Source: an uncultured Collinsella sp.
GTDB lineage: Bacteria > Actinomycetota > Coriobacteriia > Coriobacteriales > Coriobacteriaceae
NCBI GenBank assembly: GCA_900544095.1
Contig: UQTV01000002.1
Coordinates: forward strand, 62,001 to 126,000
Length of the DNA: 64,000 nucleotides
Reading direction: 5' to 3'
Shown here: positions 41,416 to 49,964 of the stretch, one piece after another
Position numbering within the stretch: the first letter of the stretch is position 1
Layout: every line of letters starts with the position of its first letter
Notes under the pieces: generated by a model
The model's database searches: none
The model's input: only the letters and a program-made list of their open reading frames with translations
What the model was told of the DNA's origin: nothing
Position numbers and translations under genes: made by a program

Positions 41416-43395
41416 ATGAATCTTCACCTTTCTCAGTCTGATGGCTTTTTGCGTGTGGCGGCGGCGTCGCCGCGGATTCGCGTGGCCGATGTCGAGGGCA
41501 ATGCCGAGGTTGCGCTGGCGGCTGTTCGCGAGGCTACCGAGCGCGGCGTTCGCGCGCTGGCGCTGCCCGAGCTTAACCTGACCGGCTATACCGCGGCCGA
41601 TCTGTTCCATAACCGCACATTGCTGCATGCCTGCGAGGCTGCTCTGGTGCATATCCTCGATGAAACCCGCGAGCTGCCGATTGTCTTTACCGTCGGCCTT
41701 CCCGTTGCGGTAGCCGAAAACATCTACAACTGCGTGGCCGTGTGCTGTGCGGGCGAGCTTTTGGGCCTCACGGCCAAGAAGTATTTGCCCAACTATGGCG
41801 AGTTCTATGAGCGCCGTTGGTTTGCTCCGGCGCCTGCCGATCCCGTGTGCGTTGAATTTGCCGGTCAGGGTCCGGTCCCGCTGGGTTCGGGGCTTGTCTA
41901 CCGTTGCTGTGATGAGGGCGCCGAGGACCTGGTGCTGGGCGTTGAGGTCTGTGAGGACCTGTGGGTGCCGGCGCCCCCTTCGACCGAGATGGCGCTTGCC
42001 GGTGCGACGGTGATTCTCAACCCGTCGGCTTCTGACGAAATCATCGGTAAGGCAGATTACCGCCGCAGCCTTATCTCTAACCAAAGCGCGCGCCTGTACT
42101 GTGCCTATGCCTACGCGGATGCGAGTGAGGGCGAGTCCACGACCGACATGGTCTTTGCGGGCGAGAACCTCGTCTACGAAAACGGCTCGAAGCTCGCCGC
42201 GACCAAACTGCTTACCTGCGACATGGCCATCGCCGACGTCGATCTGGACCGTCTGGTTGCCGAGCGCCGCCGCTCGACGACGTGGACGCGCGCGGACGAT
42301 GCACCGGAGTCCACGACCGTTGAATTTTCGTTTGAGGGCGTGCTGACAGACGAACCTGTCCTGCGCGATGCACTCGGCATCGACCGTGTCTTCCCCCGCG
42401 CGCCCTTTGTGCCGGCCGACCACGGTGATCTGGCCGAGCGCTGCGAGACCATTCTCGACCTGCAGACCGCCGGCCTCAAGACCCGCCTGGCCCATACAGG
42501 CACCAAGGCTGCAGCCATCGGTCTTTCGGGCGGCCTGGACTCCACGCTGGCACTGCTTGTGACCGTGCGCGCCTTCGATGCACTGGGGCTGCCGCGCACC
42601 GGTATCACGGCCGTGTCCATGCCCGGCTTTGGCACGACGCATCGCACCAAGTCGAATGCCGAGTCGCTCGCTCGCGATCTTGGCGTGAGCTTCCGCGAGG
42701 TTTCGATCCACGCGGCCGTGGAGCAGCACTTCAAGGACATTGAGCACGATCCGGCCGTGCAGGACGTGACCTACGAGAACAGCCAGGCCCGCGAGCGCAC
42801 GCAGATTCTGATGGATCTGGCCAACCAGGCTGGCGGTTTTGTCATCGGCACGGGCGACCTGTCGGAGCTGGCGCTCGGTTGGGCTACCTATAACGGCGAC
42901 CACATGAGCATGTACGCCGTCAACGCGAGTGTGCCCAAGACGCTCGTGCGCCATCTGGTGCGCTATGCGGCGGACGTCTTTGGTGGGCGCATCGCGACCA
43001 CGCTGCTCGATATCCTCGATACGCCCGTCTCGCCCGAGCTTCTGCCGCCCACGGGCGACGGCGAGATTGCGCAGAAGACTGAGGACCTGGTGGGCCCGTA
43101 CGAGCTGCACGACTACTTTCTCTACTACCTGCTGCGTTTTGGCTTTGAGCCGGGCAAGATCTACCGCATGGCGCTCAAGAGCTTCGAGGGTGTCTACGAT
43201 GCCAAGACCATTCACACGTGGCTACGCACGTTCTACCGTCGCTTCTTTGCCCAGCAGTTTAAGCGCAGCTGCCTGCCCGATGGCCCCAAGGTGGGCTCGG
43301 TCACGCTCAGCCCGCGCGGCGATTGGCGCATGCCGAGTGACGCCAGCTCGCGCCTGTGGCTCGCCCAGATTAACGCGCTCAATCCGATGGACTAA
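41416..43395 (+). CDS. nadE: Glutamine-dependent NAD+ synthetase
   Basis: This 659-residue enzyme makes NAD from deamido-NAD, ATP and glutamine. The N-terminal nitrilase-like glutaminase has Glu in 'LALPELNLTGYTAAD', Lys in 'LTAKKYLPNYGEFYERRWF' and Cys in 'GVEVCEDLWVP'. The C-terminal synthetase has the PP-loop 'IGLSGGLDSTLALL', 'MPGFGTTHRTKSNAE' and 'TGDLSELALGWATYNGDHMSMY' in parts. The ATG at 41416 follows GGGAG by nine bases. It is a single gene closed by a terminator at 43463-43493. Confidence 0.93.
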   Translation: MNLHLSQSDGFLRVAAASPRIRVADVEGNAEVALAAVREATERGVRALALPELNLTGYTAADLFHNRTLLHACEAALVHILDETRELPIVFTVGLPVAVAENIYNCVAVCCAGELLGLTAKKYLPNYGEFYERRWFAPAPADPVCVEFAGQGPVPLGSGLVYRCCDEGAEDLVLGVEVCEDLWVPAPPSTEMALAGATVILNPSASDEIIGKADYRRSLISNQSARLYCAYAYADASEGESTTDMVFAGENLVYENGSKLAATKLLTCDMAIADVDLDRLVAERRRSTTWTRADDAPESTTVEFSFEGVLTDEPVLRDALGIDRVFPRAPFVPADHGDLAERCETILDLQTAGLKTRLAHTGTKAAAIGLSGGLDSTLALLVTVRAFDALGLPRTGITAVSMPGFGTTHRTKSNAESLARDLGVSFREVSIHAAVEQHFKDIEHDPAVQDVTYENSQARERTQILMDLANQAGGFVIGTGDLSELALGWATYNGDHMSMYAVNASVPKTLVRHLVRYAADVFGGRIATTLLDILDTPVSPELLPPTGDGEIAQKTEDLVGPYELHDYFLYYLLRFGFEPGKIYRMALKSFEGVYDAKTIHTWLRTFYRRFFAQQFKRSCLPDGPKVGSVTLSPRGDWRMPSDASSRLWLAQINALNPMD

Positions 43396-43462
43396 GGTTG
43401 CCAAATTGAACCAAAACAGCGGGTGCAAGCGTTACACTTTTGCAATCTGATGGCCCGTATCG

Positions 43463-43493
43463 CGCGGCGCTCTTGTCGGAGCGCCGCGTTTTT
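43463..43493 (+). terminator. Terminator after nadE
   Basis: The perfect 10-bp stem CGCGGCGCTC/GAGCGCCGCG is followed by TTTTT. Confidence 0.85.
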
Positions 43494-43512
43494 CATATCG
43501 AAAGGTGGCACC

Positions 43513-44676
43513 ATGCAGGCATCGCAGCGTCTCGACCGCTTTGGCGCGGAGGTCTTCGCCTCGCTCAACAACAAACTGCTTGCGCTGAAGGCTCAGGGCA
43601 AGACCATTTACAACATGAGCGTGGGCACGCCCGACTTTAAGCCGTACGACCACGTGGTCGAGGCGCTCACACAAGCGGCCCAGGACCCTGAGATGTGGAA
43701 GTATGCCCTGCGCGACCTGCCCGAACTCAAGCAAGCCGTGTGCGATTACTATGAGCGCCGCTTTGGCGTTTCGGGCATTACGCCGTCTATGGTGCAGTCG
43801 TGCAACGGCACGCAGGAGGGCGTGGGCCATTTGGGCCTGGCCCTGCTCGATCCGGGTGACACCATTTTGGTTCCCGATCCGTGCTACCCGGTCTTTGAGG
43901 CGGGCGCCAAGATCGCCGATGCCAAGCTCGAGTACTATCCGTTGGTCGCCGAACATAATTACCTGCCCTATGTGGCGGGCATCGATCCCGAGGTGGCCGA
44001 TCGTGCCAAGTATATGATCGTGTCGTTGCCCGCAAACCCGGTCGGCTCGGTGGGCACGCCCGAGGTCTACGAGGAGATCATCGCTTTCGCCCGCGAGCAC
44101 GACCTGCTCATCGTCCATGACAACGCGTACTCCGACATCGTGTTCGACGGCGAGCCGGGCGGTAGCTTCTTGCAGTATCCCGGTGCGCTCGAGGTGGGCG
44201 TGGAGTTCTTCTCGCTTTCCAAGTCGTTTAACGTCACCGGTGCGCGTATCGGCTTTTTGGTCGGCCGCGAGGACGTGGTCTCTGCCTTTGCCAAGCTGCG
44301 CGGCCAGATCGACTTTGGCATGTTCTTCCCGATCCAGAAGGCTGCTATCGCCTGCCTGAACGGTCCGCGCGATGAGGTCGAGGCGCAGCGTCTGAAGTAC
44401 CAGGAGCGCCGCGATGCCCTGTGCGACGGTCTTGAGGGCCTGGGCTGGGAGCGTCCCAACGCGCATGGCTCTATGTTTGTGTGGGCCAAGCTTCCCGGTG
44501 GTCGCACCGATTCCATGGCGTTTTGCGAGGAGCTCATGGAGAAGGCCGGCGTTGTGGTGACGCCAGGCGCGAGCTTTGGTCCTTCGGGTGAGGGGCATGT
44601 GCGCATGGCGCTGGTCCTGCCGCCCGATCAGATCGCTTTGGCTGTCGAGGCCATTCGCGAGGCGGGCCTGTATTAG
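43513..44676 (+). CDS. Class I/II PLP-dependent aminotransferase
   Basis: The 387-residue protein belongs to the aspartate aminotransferase fold type I: 'IYNMSVGTPDFKPYDHV', 'GTQEGVGHLGLALLDPGD', 'VSLPANPVGSV', 'LLIVHDNAYSDIVFDG' and the PLP-lysine motif 'FFSLSKSFNVTGARIGF'. It resembles the DapL/PatA group. Since the window encodes the acetylated diaminopimelate route but no other aminotransferase, it could be the N-acetyl-diaminopimelate aminotransferase; this is inference. AAAGGTGG precedes the ATG. Confidence 0.88.
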   Translation: MQASQRLDRFGAEVFASLNNKLLALKAQGKTIYNMSVGTPDFKPYDHVVEALTQAAQDPEMWKYALRDLPELKQAVCDYYERRFGVSGITPSMVQSCNGTQEGVGHLGLALLDPGDTILVPDPCYPVFEAGAKIADAKLEYYPLVAEHNYLPYVAGIDPEVADRAKYMIVSLPANPVGSVGTPEVYEEIIAFAREHDLLIVHDNAYSDIVFDGEPGGSFLQYPGALEVGVEFFSLSKSFNVTGARIGFLVGREDVVSAFAKLRGQIDFGMFFPIQKAAIACLNGPRDEVEAQRLKYQERRDALCDGLEGLGWERPNAHGSMFVWAKLPGGRTDSMAFCEELMEKAGVVVTPGASFGPSGEGHVRMALVLPPDQIALAVEAIREAGLY

Positions 44677-44819
44677 AAAGCTATTCCGCTCGTCAATAGC
44701 TCGAAACCGATTTCGTGCAGTTATTTTACGATTTCTGCAAACAATTTCGGTAAACGGTCGATTTTTGGCTGCGAATAGGAGCATAATCAAAGTCCCGATT
44801 GGATGTATTGGGATTACGG

Positions 44820-44850
44820 CAAGCCGCTCGGGTCGTTCCCGGGCGGCTTG
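44820..44850 (+). terminator. Leader hairpin upstream of ldh
   Basis: CAAGCCGCTCGGG pairs with CCCGGGCGGCTTG (13 pairs, one G-T), followed by TTTGTGG. The weak T run leaves open whether it terminates the upstream transcript or stabilises the ldh leader. Confidence 0.55.
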
Positions 44851-44876
44851 TTTGTGGAGAGAGATGGGAGTTTCTA

Positions 44877-45827
44877 ATGGTTAACGAGAAGAAGGTCGCT
44901 ATTGTCGGCTGCGGTTTCGTTGGTTCGTCTTCGGCGTTCGCGCTGATGCAGAGTGGTCTGTTCTCCGAGATGGTCCTCATCGACGTGGACAAGAACCGCG
45001 CCGAGGGTGAGGCCCTGGATATCGCGCACGGCATGACGTTTGCCGAGCCGATGAAGATCTACGCCGGCGATTATTCCGATGTCGCCGACGCCGCCATGAT
45101 CGTCGTCACCGCTGGCGCTGCCCAGAAGCCCGGTGAGACTCGCCTGGACCTGGTCAACAAGAACGTCAGCATCTTTAAGTCCATTATTCCCGAGATTAAG
45201 AAGTCTGGCTTCGACGGCATTCTGCTCATCGTCTCCAACCCGGTCGATGTTCTGACCTACGCCGCCATCAAGATGTCCGGCCTGCCCGAGGGCCACGTCA
45301 TCGGTTCCGGTACCGTGCTCGACACCGGCCGTCTGCAGCAGATGCTTGGTGCCCATGTCGAGGTCGACCCGCGCGATGTCCAGGCCTATGTCATGGGTGA
45401 GCACGGCGATTCCGAGTTTGTCGCTTGGTCCAGCGCTCAGGTTGCCGGCGTTCCGCTGAACACCTTCTGCGAGCTTCACGGTCATCTGGAGCATGAGGCT
45501 GCCGAGAAGCGCATCGCCGAGGACGTCAAGAACTCCGCCTACACCATCATCGAGAAGAAGCACGCCACCTACTATGGCGTCGCCATGGCCGTCAAGCGCA
45601 TCTGCACCGCCGTCATGCGCGATGAGCAGACCGTTCTGCCCGTCTCCTCGCTCATGGTGGGCGAGTATGGCCTGTCCGATCTTGCCATCTCCATGCCGAC
45701 GGTCGTTGGCCGCGACGGCGTTGTCTGCCGCGTCCCCGTGCCGCTGAACGATGACGAGCAGCATGAGCTTACCGCCTCCGCCAAGGCCCTCAAGGACATC
45801 ATCGACAGCGTCGACTTCTCCTGCTAA
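44877..45827 (+). CDS. ldh: L-lactate dehydrogenase
   Basis: The 316-residue enzyme reduces pyruvate to L-lactate with NADH. It has the Rossmann loop 'VAIVGCGFVGSSSAFAL', the specificity loop 'GAAQKPGETRLDL' with Gln (lactate rather than malate dehydrogenase), 'LIVSNPVDVLTY' and the catalytic His in 'VMGEHGDSEFVAWSSA'. GGGAG precedes the ATG at 44877. It fits a fermentative anaerobe. A terminator follows at 45859-45893. Confidence 0.94.
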   Translation: MVNEKKVAIVGCGFVGSSSAFALMQSGLFSEMVLIDVDKNRAEGEALDIAHGMTFAEPMKIYAGDYSDVADAAMIVVTAGAAQKPGETRLDLVNKNVSIFKSIIPEIKKSGFDGILLIVSNPVDVLTYAAIKMSGLPEGHVIGSGTVLDTGRLQQMLGAHVEVDPRDVQAYVMGEHGDSEFVAWSSAQVAGVPLNTFCELHGHLEHEAAEKRIAEDVKNSAYTIIEKKHATYYGVAMAVKRICTAVMRDEQTVLPVSSLMVGEYGLSDLAISMPTVVGRDGVVCRVPVPLNDDEQHELTASAKALKDIIDSVDFSC

Positions 45828-45858
45828 ATCAAGCTCGCTAAAGCGAAAAGCTACAATG

Positions 45859-45893
45859 AAGGCGTTCGGTCCACACGGTCCGGGCGCCTTTTT
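45859..45893 (+). terminator. Terminator after ldh
   Basis: AAGGCGTTCGGTCC pairs with GGTCCGGGCGCCTT with two G-U pairs and one mismatch, followed by TTT. Confidence 0.75.
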
Positions 45894-45896
45894 GGT

Positions 45897-45923
45897 GCAA
45901 AGTAACCTGACCCCAATGCGCCA
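45897..45923 (+). repeat. 27-base intergenic repeat, copy 1
   Basis: GCAAAGTAACCTGACCCC continues with AATGCGCCA. It differs at four positions from 47110-47136, and the two flank the lipase-like gene as direct repeats. Confidence 0.6.
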
Positions 45924-45940
45924 TAGTTGATGGGAACGCC

Positions 45941-47101
45941 ATGTCGGATTCGCCTAATTTTTTGACCTATGCCCAGACGGCGTTTGACCCGTTTGAGGAA
46001 CGGCCGTTCTGCGCTGTGGATAGCCTCGTCTTTGCGTGGTTGTCCTATTTGCGTTTGCCGGGTGATATGGCGGAGCTGACGAACTGGCAGGGCCTAGACG
46101 TACGCGAGCTGCTTCGTGCCGAGTGCTATCGGGACATGATTGGCGACCTGTGGGATCCAGAGGGGAGCAGGGCCTTGTTGGAGGCCGTGGCAGCAAGCCC
46201 TCGCTACCGTGGCGTGCACGTTTGCGGCTATCGTGCCGTGAGCGATGTGGTGGCGACAGAGCAGTTTGCAGCCATGGCGTTCCGGTTTCCGGCGGGGTTT
46301 AGCTATCTTTCCTTCCGGGGGACCGACAGTACGATTGTGGGCTGGAAAGAGGACTTTAACATGGCGTTCCGGTGTCCTGTGCCGGCCCAGGAATCCGCGG
46401 CGCGCTATGTGGACGAGGCGGCGGATGCGATTGACGGGCCGCTTTTGTGCGGAGGTCATTCCAAGGGTGGAAACCTTGCGGTGTACGGTGCGGCGATGTG
46501 CTCCGATGTCGCCCGTGAGCGAATCGAACGGGTGTATTCCCATGATGGTCCTGGCTTCGTCGAGGAGTTTCTGAACGGCAACGCTTTTGCCGATCTTTCC
46601 GGCCGCATCGATAAGACGCTACCTCGGTCGTCGATCTTTGGCATGATGTTCGAGACACAGGAGGACTATGCCATCGTTGAGAGCACCGAGTTCAGCCTGC
46701 TGCAGCACAATCCCTTTAGCTGGGTGGTTGATGGTCGCGACTTCGTGTACTGTGAGCGCCTGTCCGCCGGTGCTCGATACGTTGATGGCTCCATTCGCGA
46801 GATGCTGCTTGCAGTGGGGCCTGCCGAGCGCGAGCGTTTTGTAGATGCATTGTTCTCCGTGTTTGAGGCTACGGGTGCTGAGCGGTTTGCGGATATCGCT
46901 GGGAATCTGCGCGAGAGCCTGCCCGTGATGCTCCAGACTGCGCAAGGTTTCGACAAGGATACACGACGCTTTGTCTCGCAGACCATCGTGGCAATCCTTA
47001 AGTGCGCACTGCTGCCCAAACGACCCCAGATCGACATGTCCGCTGCCGGTAAGAGTCTGGCAGAACAGCTCGAGGCTTGGCAGTCCGAGCTCCTGCGCTA
47101 G
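45941..47101 (+). CDS. DUF2974 (Mbeg1-like) alpha/beta-hydrolase
   Basis: The 386-residue protein has 'AVDSLVFAWLSYLRLPGDM', a lipase-type strand 'YLSFRGTDSTIVGWKEDFNMAF' in parts, and the nucleophile elbow 'LLCGGHSKGGNLAVYGAAM' with Ser in GHSKG. This matches the DUF2974 lipase-like family of gut bacteria. The substrate is unknown. No signal peptide is visible, so it should act in the cytoplasm. GGGA precedes the ATG by six bases. Confidence 0.85.
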   Translation: MSDSPNFLTYAQTAFDPFEERPFCAVDSLVFAWLSYLRLPGDMAELTNWQGLDVRELLRAECYRDMIGDLWDPEGSRALLEAVAASPRYRGVHVCGYRAVSDVVATEQFAAMAFRFPAGFSYLSFRGTDSTIVGWKEDFNMAFRCPVPAQESAARYVDEAADAIDGPLLCGGHSKGGNLAVYGAAMCSDVARERIERVYSHDGPGFVEEFLNGNAFADLSGRIDKTLPRSSIFGMMFETQEDYAIVESTEFSLLQHNPFSWVVDGRDFVYCERLSAGARYVDGSIREMLLAVGPAERERFVDALFSVFEATGAERFADIAGNLRESLPVMLQTAQGFDKDTRRFVSQTIVAILKCALLPKRPQIDMSAAGKSLAEQLEAWQSELLR

Positions 47102-47109
47102 CCATTGAT

Positions 47110-47136
47110 GCAAAGCAACCTGTCCCCGATGCACCA
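47110..47136 (+). repeat. 27-base intergenic repeat, copy 2
   Basis: GCAAAGCAACCTGTCCCC continues with GATGCACCA. It lies nine bases after the lipase-like gene and matches 23 of 27 bases at 45897-45923. Confidence 0.6.
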
Positions 47137-47212
47137 ATCTTCGATGCGCTCGGGGAGGGCTCGACCGCTATACTGGTTCGTGCCGAAATCGATCTAGAAC
47201 GGAATGCCGTAT

Positions 47213-48217
47213 ATGAAAATCAATCACGCGATTCTGCATATCCTGGACTTTGACTCTGCCGTCAACGTCATGAGCCAGCGCGAGCTCGATATCGAGAGTC
47301 GTACCGTGCGCAACTTCGTGACCACGCATCTGCGCCGCGCACGTACCTCGGCCGACAATAAACGCGCCACGTTTGCCGAGAACTCTGCGTTTGGCGGCGA
47401 GCTCAAGGGCTATTTCTTTGGCGAGCGCGAGTTCGTGGAACTGTCGCAGCAGATTGCAGAGTTTATCTCCTCCGAGCTCACCAAAGCCGAGAAAGCCGAG
47501 TCCACCGACGTGCTCGTGGCCGATTTTGACGACGATGAGGATGCCCGCTGGTTTGCCGTGATGCTGCTGGGCTCCAAGCAGGCTTTTATGCACGAAGTGG
47601 GCCGCGAGGAGGGAGAGGTGCGCAACGACATCGCGCGCCACTACGCCATTCTGCCGAACCCCTCGCAAAAGGTGCCGAGCTATGCCATCGTGCGCGCGAG
47701 TACCATGGAGATCGGCTACGTGGACAAGAAGCGCAAGATTGCCGGCGAGGACCGTATGCTTATCCCCGATGGCCTGCTGCAGTGCGACACGGGCGTATCG
47801 GGCAAGGAGGTCATCGACACCGTGACGCGTGTGGTCGAGGAAGTCGCCGAGGAGCACGGTGCCAATACGGCCGTAGCGCTCGCTAAGGTTAAGGCTGCCG
47901 TTGCCGAGAAGGTCGAGGATGACGAGGAGCTTCCGCCTTGGGATATCGTCGATGAGGTCTTTGAGGACGAACCGGTCATCAAGGAGAGCGTACGTGCGGC
48001 GTTGACCGAAGAGAAGGTGCCCGAGCGTGTGCCCGTGGAGCGCAAGCAGGTCGAGCGTGCGGCCGTGCGCAACCACAAGATTCGTACCGACACGGGCATC
48101 GAGATCAGCTTTCCGGCCGAGATGGGCTCGAACTCCGAGTACATCGAGTTCGTCAACGAACCCAACGGCCTCATCTCCATCGAGCTCAAAAACATCGGCA
48201 GCATCGAGAATCGATAA
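47213..48217 (+). CDS. Nucleoid-associated protein (NdpA/YejK family)
   Basis: The 334-residue protein begins 'MKINHAILHILDFDSAVNVM' and contains 'LIPDGLLQCDTGVSGKEVID' and 'DTGIEISFPAEMGSNSEYIEF' in parts, which match the 37-kDa nucleoid-associated protein family. A role in DNA binding is known only from E. coli YejK. The ATG at 47213 is preferred over that at 47204 because the only GGA-type site lies immediately before the latter. Confidence 0.82.
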   Translation: MKINHAILHILDFDSAVNVMSQRELDIESRTVRNFVTTHLRRARTSADNKRATFAENSAFGGELKGYFFGEREFVELSQQIAEFISSELTKAEKAESTDVLVADFDDDEDARWFAVMLLGSKQAFMHEVGREEGEVRNDIARHYAILPNPSQKVPSYAIVRASTMEIGYVDKKRKIAGEDRMLIPDGLLQCDTGVSGKEVIDTVTRVVEEVAEEHGANTAVALAKVKAAVAEKVEDDEELPPWDIVDEVFEDEPVIKESVRAALTEEKVPERVPVERKQVERAAVRNHKIRTDTGIEISFPAEMGSNSEYIEFVNEPNGLISIELKNIGSIENR

Positions 48218-48245
48218 ACTGCGCCTGGACGCTGCAAAAAACAAA

Positions 48246-48280
48246 GGCCGAAGCCTCGGATGAGGGCTTCGGCCCTTTTT
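48246..48280 (+). terminator. Terminator after the nucleoid-associated protein gene
   Basis: GGCCGAAGCC pairs perfectly with GGCTTCGGCC, followed by CTTTTT. Confidence 0.88.
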
Positions 48281-48323
48281 ACTCGGGGCTTAATTACGCT
48301 ACTGGTTGAGCATAAATCAGCGA

Positions 48324-48421
48324 AAACGCCCCAGAGCGAGCAAGGTGACGTGAAAGAGGAGGGCATTGACCTTTTGGTCATGCCCGACGATTGAACGTCA
48401 GATTGCCGCTCTGGGGCGTTT
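48324..48421. repeat. Large nested hairpin, possible structured RNA or small mobile element
   Basis: AAACGCCCCAGAGCG (48324-48338) pairs perfectly with CGCTCTGGGGCGTTT (48407-48421). Inside, GCAA/TTGC, TGACGT/ACGTCA, GGGCAT/ATGCCC and GACC/GGTC continue the stem with small internal loops to a TTTT tetraloop. It lies between convergent genes and is longer than a terminator. Its origin is unclear. Confidence 0.65.
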
Positions 48422-48464
48422 GTAGCGTCGAGTCGTTACGGCGTTTGGTAAAACGCCGTAACTA

Positions 48465-49184
48465 TTACAGTTGGCGCAGGTCCTCTTCCAGGCCGGTCTT
48501 GCTGTCGGTCTTCTCGTCGCGCATCTTGATGACGCGGGCGGGGACACCGGCCACGACGGCGCCGGCGGGGACGTCCTCGACGCACACGGCGCCGGCGGCA
48601 ACGACGGCGCCCTTGCCTACGTGCACGCCCTCCAGGACCACGGCGTTGGCGCCGATCATGACATCGTCCTCGATGATGACGGGCGTGGCGCTGGCGGGCT
48701 CTACGACGCCTGCCAACACGGTGCCGGCGCCGATGTGGCAGTTCTTACCCACGGTGGCGCGGCCGCCCAGCACGGCGCCCATATCGATCATGGAGCCTTC
48801 GCCGATGACGGAGCCGATGTTGATGATGGCACCCATCATGATGACGGCGCGATCGCCGATCTCGACGCAGTCGCGGATGATTGCGCCCGGCTCGATGCGG
48901 GCGTTGATGCCCTTGAGGTCGAGCATGGGCACGGCGGAGTTGCGGCAGTCGTTCTCTACGTCGTAGTAGTCGATGGAATCGGCATTGGCGACCAGGATGG
49001 TCTTAAGCTCATCCCAGTTACCAAAGACGGTCTTGCCGCGATGACCGCCGTAGACGTGCGCATTGCCCCACTGGACCTTCATGCCCGGCTTTTCGCGCAC
49101 GTACAGTTTGACGGGCGTTTTCTTGGGCGCGGTGGCGATGTAGTTGATAATCTCCTGTGCATCCATCTCGGCTGCGTTACTCAT
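48465..49184 (-). CDS. dapH: Tetrahydrodipicolinate N-acetyltransferase
   Basis: This 239-residue enzyme acetylates tetrahydrodipicolinate in the acetyl branch of lysine and meso-diaminopimelate synthesis. The N-terminal part has 'AQEIINYIATAPKKTPVKLYV', typical of DapH. The rest is a left-handed beta-helix with hexapeptide repeats such as 'IEPGAIIRDCVEIGDRAVIM' and 'IGAGTVLAG'. Its length and N-terminus separate it from the succinyl enzyme DapD. It is the last gene of the lysA-dapA, dapB, dapH operon, with AAAGGAG upstream. Confidence 0.93.
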   Translation of the reverse strand: MSNAAEMDAQEIINYIATAPKKTPVKLYVREKPGMKVQWGNAHVYGGHRGKTVFGNWDELKTILVANADSIDYYDVENDCRNSAVPMLDLKGINARIEPGAIIRDCVEIGDRAVIMMGAIINIGSVIGEGSMIDMGAVLGGRATVGKNCHIGAGTVLAGVVEPASATPVIIEDDVMIGANAVVLEGVHVGKGAVVAAGAVCVEDVPAGAVVAGVPARVIKMRDEKTDSKTGLEEDLRQL

Positions 49185-49223
49185 ATGCTGTTTCTCCTTT
49201 TCGTGGATACGGTTGATACCTGG

Positions 49224-49964
49224 TTAGGCAAACATGACCTGGTCGAAGGTGTAGAAGCCGGGGTCGCGGGTGATGAGCTTCTGGGCGGCGGCCAGGGCGC
49301 CGTTGACAAAGATCTGGCGGCTCGTGGCACGGTGTGTGAGCGTGACCTCCTCGTCCTGGCCAAAGAAACTCACCTCGTGCACGCCGGCGACAGTGCCACC
49401 GCGCAGCGAGTGCATGCCGATCTCCTTGGGGTCGCGTGCGCCGCACATGCCCTCGCGGCCATAGACGGGGTGGTAACCTGCCTCGGGCTCGGCTTCGACG
49501 ACGGCGTCGAGCAGCAGCTTCGCGGTGCCGCTGGGGGCGTCGGCCTTTTGGTTGTGGTGCGTCTCGACAATCTCGCAGTCAAAGCCGGGCAGCTCACGCG
49601 TGGCCTGTGCCACCAGATGACGCAGGGCCGCGATGCCGATGGAGTAATTGCCGGAGTGCATGACGCGGGCGTTCTGACCCAGCTCGCGCAGGCGATCCAT
49701 CTGCTCGGGCGTGTAGCCCGTGGTGCCCGAGACCAACGCCGCGCCCGTGCGCTCGACATAGGCGACGACAGCATTGAAGGTCGCAACGTTCGAGAAGTCG
49801 ATGATGACGTCGGCTGCTGGGGCGTTCTCGAGCTCGGACAAGTCGAAGCCGATCTGGGCGACGATGTCAAAAACGGCCTCTCCAGCGGCGTTGACAATGC
49901 CCTCGGCGGTAGTGCGGATGAGCGAGCCCATACGGCCCGTTCCCATAATGACGGTCTTAATCAA
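49224..49964 (-). CDS. dapB: 4-hydroxy-tetrahydrodipicolinate reductase
   Basis: The 246-residue NAD(P)H reductase acts after DapA. Motifs are 'VIMGTGRMGSLIR', 'GTTGYTPEQMDRL', 'HSGNYSIGIAAL', and the substrate loop 'ETHHNQKADAPSGTAKLL' with catalytic His and Lys. The TTG start at 49964 gives the usual family beginning and overlaps the fusion gene's stop by eight bases, with AAGGGAG upstream, so translation is probably coupled. Confidence 0.93.
   Translation of the reverse strand: MIKTVIMGTGRMGSLIRTTAEGIVNAAGEAVFDIVAQIGFDLSELENAPAADVIIDFSNVATFNAVVAYVERTGAALVSGTTGYTPEQMDRLRELGQNARVMHSGNYSIGIAALRHLVAQATRELPGFDCEIVETHHNQKADAPSGTAKLLLDAVVEAEPEAGYHPVYGREGMCGARDPKEIGMHSLRGGTVAGVHEVSFFGQDEEVTLTHRATSRQIFVNGALAAAQKLITRDPGFYTFDQVMFA

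Noticed and set aside
41305..43215. 636-codon open frame antisense to nadE
   Set aside because: The sense frame encodes complete NAD synthetase with all active-site residues; the antisense product is His/Arg-rich without motifs.
48324..48421. CRISPR repeat or rho-independent terminator
   Set aside because: There is only one copy, no spacers and no T run, and a normal terminator lies just upstream.
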